Source of the DNA: an uncultured Muribaculaceae bacterium
Lineage (GTDB): Bacteria; Bacteroidota; Bacteroidia; Bacteroidales; Muribaculaceae
Direction: 5' to 3'
DNA: 64,000 bases
Assembly: GCA_910588065.1 (NCBI GenBank)
Contig: CAJUPZ010000014.1
Coordinates: 1 to 64,000 of the forward strand
Shown: positions 57,659 to 64,000 of the stretch, piece by piece
Numbering within the stretch: position 1 is the stretch's first letter
How the letters are laid out: every line of letters starts with the position of its first letter
Notes under the pieces: generated by a model
Databases searched by the model: none
What the model was told of the DNA's origin: nothing
What the model saw: the letters and a program-made list of their open reading frames with translations, nothing else
Translations under genes and position numbers: made by a program

Positions 57659-59701
57659 ATGAATAAATATATTACGGGACTTTTCATCGGCGCCTCGCTT
57701 GTGAGCCTCACAGCCTGCAACGACTTCCTCAACGAGCAGCCGGTGGACAAAATCATCCCCGAGACATTCTTTACAGATGCGGACAACCTCAAGGCATACA
57801 CCTTGAACTTCTACACTGTTTTCCCGAATCACGGAATGGCTGCTTACCGTCTCGGCACATTTACCGGTGACGACAACACCGACAACACCGCCGCTTTCTC
57901 AGCATCCACCCGTTGGGCGCCCGGCGAATGGCGCACCGGTACAGGTACTGACAACTGGGGTTTCGGCAACATCCGCTCACTCAACTATTTCATCCAGCAC
58001 ACTCTAGAAGAGCTGGATAAAAACAATATCGGTGGCTCTACAGCAACCATCAATCAGGCTATCGGTGAAGCTTACTTCTTCCGTGCATACGAGTACTACC
58101 GCTACTATGTGGCTGTCGGCGACTATCCCATCATCGATGACGTACTCCCCGAAAATGACCGCGACCTCCTTGTTGAAAAGAGTAAGCGCTATCCCCGCAA
58201 CCAGGTGGCACGCCACATCCTTGACGACCTCACCAAGGCCATCAGCTACCTGCCTGAGACAAGCGCCTACGGCAATAACGGCCTCAACAAGGACTGCGCT
58301 CACCTGCTCCGCAGCCGCGTGGCTCTCCTCGAAGGCACATGGCTCAAATACCACAAAGGCACAGCGCTTGTGCCCGGCGGACCCAACTGGCCCGGTGATG
58401 CTTCTATGCTCGGCAGTTTCAACATCGATTCTGAAATCGACTTCTTCCTCGGCGAGGCTATGACAGACGCCAAGGCTGTAGGCGACAAGTTTGTCAACAA
58501 CCTCACAAACAACACCGATACCCCTGAGGGCATGGGGCCCGGCCTTACCGAACTCAACCCCTACTACTGCATGTTCTGCTCTGTGGACATGAGCGGCTAC
58601 GATGAGGTGCTCCTCTACAAGCAGTACAGCTTCAGCCAGGGTCAGGTGAGCCAGATTCAGAACCAGTTCCAGGGCAACGGCGGCGGTTCAGGCTACACCC
58701 GTGGCCTCATAAACAGCTTCCTCATGCGCAATGGTCTTCCCATCTACGCAGCGGGTTCAGGCTATGACCCCGCTTGGGAAAATCAGGGTGTGAGCGCCAC
58801 TATCCAGGATCGTGACTCCCGCATCAAAATCTTCATGAAGGGCGATGGCTCAATCATCAGCTACGGCACAGACGGCAACACACCCTCTATCTACCGCGGC
58901 GGCTGGCTCCTTGACGGTATCGAGTCTACAAGCTCCATCACCGGTTACCCTGTGAAGAAAGGCCAGGGCTATGACTTCAACCAGGGTTCCGCTAACCTCC
59001 GTTCAGAAACCGGTGCAATCGTGTTCCGCGCTGTTGAGGCTCTTCTCAACTACATGGAAGCATCTGTTGAGCGCACAGGCAACGTTGACGGAACAGCCGA
59101 CGCCTACTGGCGCGCAATCCGCAACCGCGCTAAAGTGAACCCCGACTACAACATCACAATCGCCGCCACTAACATGGCTGAGGAAGCCAAAGGCGACTGG
59201 GGCGCTTACTCAAACAACTCCTATGTGAGCCCGCTCATCTACAATGTGCGCCGCGAACGCCGCAACGAGCTCATGGCCGAAGGCTTCCGCATGGATGACC
59301 TACGCCGTTGGGCCGCTCTGAACCAGATGATCGAGACACCCTACCAGATCGAAGGTATGAAATACTGGGGCACCGTTTACTCCGACTTGGAAAGCGATAT
59401 GTGTCTCACAGCATACACCGGAGAAAAAATCATCGGTACTGTTGCCGCTGACGGCACTGGCAACATGAGCTCACCCGACCTCAGCGACTATGTGCGCCCC
59501 TACCAGATCAGCCTCGAAGGCAACTATGTTTGGGACGGCTACCGCTTCAATATGGCTCACTACCTCAGCCCTATCGGCCACGATGCATTTGTAAACGCAG
59601 AAGCTGTTGACGGCGATATCTCCTCAACAGTAATCTACCAGAACCCCGGCTGGCCTATCGACGGCGGCAAGGGCTGCATCTCCGGCTTCAACTTCAAGTA
59701 A
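57659..59701 (+). CDS. SusD/RagB-type glycan-binding lipoprotein 2
   Basis: This 680-aa surface lipoprotein pairs with SusC 2. Features are the lipobox (S-L-T-A-C, Cys20), the following N-D-F-L-N-E-Q-P-V-D motif, and the conserved R-R-E-R-R-N-E-L-M-A-E-G-F-R-M-D-D-L-R-R region near residue 535. It has exactly the same length as SusD 1 but clearly diverged sequence in the first half. The stop codon lies inside a 22-nt tandem duplication (59697-59740). A strong terminator follows at 59768. Confidence 0.94.
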   Translation: MNKYITGLFIGASLVSLTACNDFLNEQPVDKIIPETFFTDADNLKAYTLNFYTVFPNHGMAAYRLGTFTGDDNTDNTAAFSASTRWAPGEWRTGTGTDNWGFGNIRSLNYFIQHTLEELDKNNIGGSTATINQAIGEAYFFRAYEYYRYYVAVGDYPIIDDVLPENDRDLLVEKSKRYPRNQVARHILDDLTKAISYLPETSAYGNNGLNKDCAHLLRSRVALLEGTWLKYHKGTALVPGGPNWPGDASMLGSFNIDSEIDFFLGEAMTDAKAVGDKFVNNLTNNTDTPEGMGPGLTELNPYYCMFCSVDMSGYDEVLLYKQYSFSQGQVSQIQNQFQGNGGGSGYTRGLINSFLMRNGLPIYAAGSGYDPAWENQGVSATIQDRDSRIKIFMKGDGSIISYGTDGNTPSIYRGGWLLDGIESTSSITGYPVKKGQGYDFNQGSANLRSETGAIVFRAVEALLNYMEASVERTGNVDGTADAYWRAIRNRAKVNPDYNITIAATNMAEEAKGDWGAYSNNSYVSPLIYNVRRERRNELMAEGFRMDDLRRWAALNQMIETPYQIEGMKYWGTVYSDLESDMCLTAYTGEKIIGTVAADGTGNMSSPDLSDYVRPYQISLEGNYVWDGYRFNMAHYLSPIGHDAFVNAEAVDGDISSTVIYQNPGWPIDGGKGCISGFNFK

Positions 59702-59740
59702 ATACTGATTTGAGTTAAAGTAAATACTGATCCGAGTTTA
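59697..59740 (+). repeat. 22-nt tandem duplication over SusD2 stop codon
   Basis: AGTAAATACTGAT plus nine further bases (59697-59718) is repeated directly at 59719-59740 with three differences. The first copy contains the TAA stop codon. Confidence 0.8.
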
Positions 59741-59767
59741 GATATTTGATATCATGACTCACCCCTC

Positions 59768-59798
59768 GCGGCCCGGGCATCCCCCGGGCCGCTTTTTT
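59768..59798 (+). terminator. Terminator of second SusCD pair
   Basis: GCGGCCCGGG (59768-59777) and CCCGGGCCGC (59783-59792) form a perfect 10-bp stem with a 5-nt loop, followed by T6. Confidence 0.95.
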
Positions 59799-59877
59799 AC
59801 TCCCTCATCAGAAGCTTCCGCCATCTTCCCCCGCCGTATGGCGCCGCGTGGCGGCGAAACCTCTTCCGCTGCCGCAT

Positions 59878-59887
59878 CCCCCCCCCC
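59878..59887. repeat. C10 homopolymer tract
   Basis: Ten consecutive C lie 36 nt upstream of the -33 box of the hexosaminidase gene, in a GC-rich gene-free stretch. Confidence 0.7.
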
Positions 59888-59923
59888 GCGGCGCCCATCT
59901 CCCGCTCGGCAAAGCCAAATAAA

Positions 59924-59955
59924 TTTGGTTTTGCACTCGCTTAATCGTATCTTTG
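59924..59955 (+). promoter_or_regulatory. Promoter of GH20 gene
   Basis: TTTG (59924-59927) and TATCTTTG (59948-59955) are 20 nt apart, a canonical Bacteroidota promoter. The leader to the ATG is about 45 nt and AT-rich. Confidence 0.8.
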
Positions 59956-60003
59956 TACATTGATTGATAAATTTTTAAATTAAATACCATTTTTATCCAT
60001 TTC

Positions 60004-62319
60004 ATGACTAAGTTGAAATTATTTGCCGCGGCGGCACTATGTTTAGCCGTGGTTGGTTGCGCCAGTCGTGGCGAAGTGACCGCAAACTACAATGTCGTGC
60101 CGCTGCCCCACAGCATCGTCGCAGGGCAGGGCGAAGGCTTTACCCTTGATTCCAATACCAAAATCGCTTATCCCGAGGGGGACAGCGCGCTGATGCGTGA
60201 TGCAGAGTTCCTTGCAGGCTACATCGAGCAGATGACAGGCCTCAACCCCGCGCTCACCACTGACGCTCCCGCTGCTGGAGCTATCACTCTCGCCGCAAAC
60301 CTGCAGAATGAGAACCCCGAGGCTTATCAGCTCACTGTCACCGCCGACGGCATTTCAATCAACGGCTCCACAGCAGCCGGCACATTCTACGGCGTGCAGA
60401 CCCTGCGCAAGGCTATCCCCGAGGCAGGAAACAACAATGTGGTTTTCCCCGCCGTGACTATCGACGACCAGCCCCGCTTCGCTTACCGCGGTGCCCATTT
60501 CGATGTGTCGCGCCACTTCTTCCCCGCCGATTCTGTGAAGACATTCATCGATATGCTCGCTCTCCACAATATCAATACGCTCCACTGGCACATTACCGAC
60601 GACCAGGGCTGGCGCATCGAAATCAAGAGCCTTCCCGAACTCACCGAGATAGGCAGCAAGCGCAAAGGCACTGTGATCGGCCACAACACCGGGGTGTATG
60701 ACAGCATTCCCTACGGCGGTTTCTACACTCAGGAGGAGGCCCGCGACATTGTGAAATATGCCGCTGACCGCAACATCACCGTTATCCCCGAAATCGACCT
60801 TCCCGGCCACATGCTCGGCGCCCTCACCGCATATCCCAACCTCGGCTGCACCGGTGGCCCATACGATGTATGGCAGATCTGGGGCGTGAGCGACGATGTG
60901 CTCTGCGCCGGAAATGATTCGGTATATACTTTCATCGACACTGTGCTCGGTGAGATTGTTGATATCTTCCCCAGCGAATATATCCACGTTGGTGGCGACG
61001 AATGTCCCAAGACACGCTGGAAAGAGTGCGCCAAATGTCAGGCTAAGGCAAAAGCCCTCGGTCTGAAGGCTGACTCCCACGGCACTGTTGAGGAGAAGCT
61101 CCAGAGCCACATAATCCACCACGCAAGCGACTTCCTGTCTTCTAAAGGCCGCAAGATGATCGGCTGGGATGAAACCCTCGAAGGCGGTCTCGCTCCAGGC
61201 GCTATCGTGATGAGCTGGCGCGGTGAGGCAGGCGGTATCGAGGCTGCGAAGCGTGGCCACGATGTCATCATGACCCCCAACAGCTACATGTACTTCGACT
61301 ACTACCAGACTCTTGACCGCGAAAAGGAGCCCGAGGCTATCGGCGGCTATGTGCCCGTGCAGAAAGTGTACAGCTACGAACCTCTCCCCGCAGAGCTGAC
61401 ACCCGAGGAAGCCAAACACATCATCGGTGTGCAGGCAAACCTCTGGACAGAGTATATCCCCACATTCTCTCACGTTCAGTATATGGAGCTGCCCCGTATG
61501 GCCGCCCTCGCCGAGGTGCAGTGGTCTGACGCCCCGAAGGACTACAAGGGATTCAGCGCACGTATGCCCCAGATGTTCAGACAGTACGACGTTAACGGCT
61601 ACAACTATGCAACCCACATGTTCAACGTTGCCGGCAAGCTCACAACCGATCTTGAGAACCATGCCATAACCCTTGAGCTCACAACTGTTGACGACGCTCC
61701 CATCCACTATACTCTCGACGGCACCGAGCCGACAGAGGAATCTCCGGTGTACACCGAGCCTGTGGTGCTGAAAGAATCCTGCACCATCAAGGCCCTCGCA
61801 ACACGCCCCGGCGCCAACAGCGCTCTCTTCACCGACAGCATCACTTTCAACAAAGCTACCGCTCACCCCGTGACCCTGCTCAACGCTCCCCATCCCCGCT
61901 ACAAGGCTAAGGAGGGTGTGACTCTCGTTGACGGCAAATTCGGCACCAACGGCTACGGCAACGGCGACTGGGTAGGATATGTAGGCAGCGACCTCGTTGC
62001 CACAGTCGACCTCGAAGCCTCCGAGCAGGTGAGCAGTGTAAGTGTGCGCGCCTGCACCGCCACCGGTGACTGGGTGTTTGACGCCAGCGCATTTGAAGTG
62101 GCTGTGTCTGAAAACGGCAAGGACTTCACAACAGTAGCTTCCGAGAACTATCCCGAAATGACCACCAGTAGCGACAAGATTATCACTCACGAGCTCAAAT
62201 TCAGCCCTGTGACAGCACGCTACGTGCGCGTTACTGTCAAGCCCGCCGTGATACCCTCCTGGCATCCCGGAGCCGGCAAACCCGGATTTGTGTTTGTTGA
62301 CGAAATCGAAATCAACTGA
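60004..62319 (+). CDS. Beta-N-acetylhexosaminidase, GH20
   Basis: This 771-aa lipoprotein (lipobox V-V-G-C, Cys19) removes terminal beta-linked GlcNAc or GalNAc from glycans. Domains in order: GH20b-like alpha/beta domain (about 30-155), GH20 catalytic barrel (about 158-500), a chitobiase C-terminal-like beta domain (about 550-620) and a CBM32/F5-8C-like domain (about 630-771). The catalytic pair is Asp332-Glu333 in H-V-G-G-D-E-C. W-H-I-T-D-D-Q-G-W-R and I-D-L-P-G-H-M are further GH20 marks. The enzyme sits directly after two SusCD pairs and is the only glycosidase of this locus in the window. Confidence 0.95.
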   Translation: MTKLKLFAAAALCLAVVGCASRGEVTANYNVVPLPHSIVAGQGEGFTLDSNTKIAYPEGDSALMRDAEFLAGYIEQMTGLNPALTTDAPAAGAITLAANLQNENPEAYQLTVTADGISINGSTAAGTFYGVQTLRKAIPEAGNNNVVFPAVTIDDQPRFAYRGAHFDVSRHFFPADSVKTFIDMLALHNINTLHWHITDDQGWRIEIKSLPELTEIGSKRKGTVIGHNTGVYDSIPYGGFYTQEEARDIVKYAADRNITVIPEIDLPGHMLGALTAYPNLGCTGGPYDVWQIWGVSDDVLCAGNDSVYTFIDTVLGEIVDIFPSEYIHVGGDECPKTRWKECAKCQAKAKALGLKADSHGTVEEKLQSHIIHHASDFLSSKGRKMIGWDETLEGGLAPGAIVMSWRGEAGGIEAAKRGHDVIMTPNSYMYFDYYQTLDREKEPEAIGGYVPVQKVYSYEPLPAELTPEEAKHIIGVQANLWTEYIPTFSHVQYMELPRMAALAEVQWSDAPKDYKGFSARMPQMFRQYDVNGYNYATHMFNVAGKLTTDLENHAITLELTTVDDAPIHYTLDGTEPTEESPVYTEPVVLKESCTIKALATRPGANSALFTDSITFNKATAHPVTLLNAPHPRYKAKEGVTLVDGKFGTNGYGNGDWVGYVGSDLVATVDLEASEQVSSVSVRACTATGDWVFDASAFEVAVSENGKDFTTVASENYPEMTTSSDKIITHELKFSPVTARYVRVTVKPAVIPSWHPGAGKPGFVFVDEIEIN

Positions 62320-62341
62320 TAACTCCCCATTGCGAAATAAG

Positions 62342-62380
62342 GCGGCGCGCCGGAGACAACAACTCCGAGCGCGCCGCTCT
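62342..62380 (+). terminator. Terminator of GH20 gene
   Basis: GCGGCGCGC and GCGCGCCGC (62342-62350 and 62369-62377) pair, extended inside by CGGAG/CTCCG across one bulged A. Then come TCTCCTTATTATATAT bases, giving a moderate T-tract. Confidence 0.8.
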
Positions 62381-62463
62381 CCTTATTATATATATGACCC
62401 GCGCCAAGTCAAAAAAATGAGGGCAGGGGAGCGTCTGCTTGCATAACATTCAAAAAAAATGCT

Positions 62464-62471
62464 TATCTTTG
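62464..62471 (+). promoter_or_regulatory. -7 box of guaB
   Basis: TATCTTTG fits TAnnTTTG, 30 nt before the start. A TTG at 62439-62441 (22-nt spacer) could be the -33 element. Confidence 0.65.
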
Positions 62472-62501
62472 CGTGCAATAAATTCTAAAGACAAACAGAA
62501 T

Positions 62502-63980
62502 ATGTCGTTTATTGCAGATCGCGTAAAAATGGACGGGTTGACATTTGATGATGTCCTTCTCATCCCCGCCTATTCCGAGGTGTTGCCTCGTGAAGTAAAT
62601 CTCAAAACAAAGTTTTCCCGCAACATTGAGCTCAATGTGCCCCTTGTGTCTGCCGCTATGGACACTGTCACCGAGGCGCAGCTGGCCATTGCTATTGCCC
62701 GCGAAGGCGGTATCGGCGTCATTCACAAGAATATGCCCATCGCAGAGCAGGCGCGTCAGGTGCATGCCGTGAAGCGTGCCGAGAACGGCATGATATACGA
62801 CCCCGTCACCATTAAGCGCGGCAGCACTGTTGCCGATGCGTTGGCAATGATGGAGGAGTATCATATTGGCGGCATACCTGTTGTGGACGACAACCGCAAG
62901 CTTGTGGGTATTGTCACCAACCGCGACCTCCGTTTTGAGCGCGACCTCAAACGCCCCATCGACGAAGTGATGACCTCTGACAATCTTGTCACTACCCAGC
63001 AGAGCACCAACCTCGAGGAGGCGGCGCAGATTCTTCAGGAGCACAAAATTGAAAAACTCCCCGTTGTGGATGGCGAGGGACACCTCGTTGGCCTCGTCAC
63101 CTACAAGGATATCACCAAAGCCAAGGACAAGCCCAACGCATGCAAGGACAGCCGCGGCCGCCTGAGGGTGGCAGCCGGTGTCGGTGTCACAGCCGACAGC
63201 ATGGAGCGCGTGGATGCTCTGGTTGAGGCCGGAGTCGACGCAATTGTCATCGACACAGCCCACGGCCACAGCAAGGGTGTTATCGGAGTGCTCCGTGCGG
63301 TAAAGGAAAAATATCCCCATATAGATGTTGTTGTCGGCAATATCGCTACCGGCGAAGCTGCCAGATACCTTGTTGACAACGGCGCCGACGGTGTGAAGGT
63401 GGGTATCGGCCCGGGTTCAATCTGCACCACCCGAGTTATTGCAGGTGTGGGTGTGCCCCAGCTCAGCGCTGTCTATGATGTAGCCAAGTCGCTTGCAGGC
63501 ACAGGAGTGCCCCTCATTGCCGACGGCGGCATCCGCTATTCAGGCGACATTGTGAAGGCTCTTGCAGCCGGCGCCTACTGTGTGATGCTTGGCGGTATGC
63601 TTGCCGGCGTGGAGGAGAGCCCCGGCGACACAATCATCTACAATGGACGTAAATACAAGGCATACCGTGGCATGGGCTCGCTCGAAGCTATGGAGAAAGG
63701 CTCGAAGGACCGCTATTTCCAGGCCGGCGAGAGCGATGTTAAGAAGCTTGTGCCTGAAGGCATCGCCGCCCGCGTGCCCTTCAAGGGCTCGCTCTTTGAG
63801 GTGACATACCAGATGCTCGGCGGACTGCGTGCCGGCATGGGTTACTGCGGTGCCGCCAATATCGAGCAGCTCCACAATGCCAAATTCACCCGTATAACCA
63901 ACGCCGGAGTGGCCGAGAGTCATCCCCACGACGTTGCAATAACAAGCGAGGCTCCCAACTACAGCGCTTCACATCAGTAA
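62502..63980 (+). CDS. guaB: Inosine-5'-monophosphate dehydrogenase
   Basis: GuaB oxidises IMP to XMP with NAD, the controlling step toward GMP. The 492-aa protein has the barrel start M-D-G-L-T-F-D-D-V-L-L, two CBS domains (about 95-205) and the catalytic loop G-P-G-S-I-C-T-T with Cys308. The flap region R-G-M-G-S-L-E-A-M is followed by A-R-V-P-F-K-G-S and a C-terminal loop. I use the ATG at 62502, 30 nt after the -7 box, since the upstream in-frame ATG at 62439 precedes that box. It is complete and ends 20 nt before the window edge. Confidence 0.97.
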   Translation: MSFIADRVKMDGLTFDDVLLIPAYSEVLPREVNLKTKFSRNIELNVPLVSAAMDTVTEAQLAIAIAREGGIGVIHKNMPIAEQARQVHAVKRAENGMIYDPVTIKRGSTVADALAMMEEYHIGGIPVVDDNRKLVGIVTNRDLRFERDLKRPIDEVMTSDNLVTTQQSTNLEEAAQILQEHKIEKLPVVDGEGHLVGLVTYKDITKAKDKPNACKDSRGRLRVAAGVGVTADSMERVDALVEAGVDAIVIDTAHGHSKGVIGVLRAVKEKYPHIDVVVGNIATGEAARYLVDNGADGVKVGIGPGSICTTRVIAGVGVPQLSAVYDVAKSLAGTGVPLIADGGIRYSGDIVKALAAGAYCVMLGGMLAGVEESPGDTIIYNGRKYKAYRGMGSLEAMEKGSKDRYFQAGESDVKKLVPEGIAARVPFKGSLFEVTYQMLGGLRAGMGYCGAANIEQLHNAKFTRITNAGVAESHPHDVAITSEAPNYSASHQ

Positions 63981-64000
63981 GCCGCTTGACCCTCACCAAC

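Noticed and set aside
60355..62265. 636-codon frame antisense to the GH20 gene
   Set aside because: Same codon-bias effect; the His/Val/Gly/Ala-rich translation has no domain and there is no promoter for it.
62380..62501. Purine riboswitch upstream of guaB
   Set aside because: The leader after the -7 box is about 25-30 nt, too short for an aptamer.

Overview
The window looks like chromosomal DNA from a gut member of the order Bacteroidales, most likely family Muribaculaceae. The evidence is the -7 promoter box TAnnTTTG in front of many genes, weak Shine-Dalgarno sites, paired SusC/SusD genes, Bacteroidota-only families (DUF4492, DUF4491, GldH, DUF5106, BF3164/DUF4221 beta-propeller lipoproteins) and a moderately high GC content with C-ending codons in strongly expressed genes. 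The genus call is inference only. I found no rRNA, tRNA, CRISPR array, insertion sequence or complete prophage.

Layout. 0-9.3 kb: an orphan DUF6291 gene behind a hairpin repeat, PepD dipeptidase, a 54-aa membrane protein with an OmpH-like lipoprotein, a glycosyltransferase, a serine-type sulfatase, and the DUF4492-cydA-cydB oxidase operon. 9.3-12.4 kb: a repeat-rich accessory segment with two beta-propeller lipoproteins and the remnant of a third. 12.4-22.6 kb: housekeeping genes (rpsF-rpsR-rplI, cls, then a long coupled operon: coiled-coil protein, zapA, rny, ricT, gldH, HAD, M24 peptidase, cca). 22.6-32.6 kb: a degenerate XRE gene, a histidine phosphatase divergent from a porin, an ABC transporter operon, a surface lipoprotein, a second DUF6291 gene, a dense repeat block and hflX. 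32.8-43.2 kb: AsmA-like protein, HAD, aroB, porin, DUF4491, TPM protein, DUF5106 thioredoxin-like protein, ribE and an orphan holin-family gene. 43.2-48.5 kb: rimP-nusA-infB-folK. 48.5-62.3 kb: a glycan-use locus with two tandem SusC/SusD pairs and a GH20 hexosaminidase. 62.5 kb to the end: guaB.

The most unusual signals are regulatory. (1) Three dispersed genes (two DUF6291 genes and the holin-family gene) share an imperfect palindrome placed exactly 21 nt upstream of TAnnTTTG. (2) Both SusC promoters carry a homopolymeric G tract (7 and 11 G) at the -33 position, between a TTTTACA direct repeat and the -7 box, which suggests slippage-controlled expression. (3) Four copies of a two-part intergenic element have a 19-nt hairpin whose stem sequence changes while pairing is kept, with G-U pairs pointing to one RNA strand. 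(4) The two propeller lipoprotein genes carry unrelated 13-bp hairpins at the same place, over the lipobox codon. (5) Several -7 boxes sit directly against the start codon, suggesting leaderless mRNAs.

Functionally, the SusCD/GH20 locus would bind, import and trim GlcNAc- or GalNAc-containing glycans. The histidine phosphatase and neighbouring porin may work together on organic phosphate. CydAB supports respiration at low oxygen. The remaining core genes cover translation, RNA decay, envelope upkeep, riboflavin, folate, shikimate and GMP synthesis.
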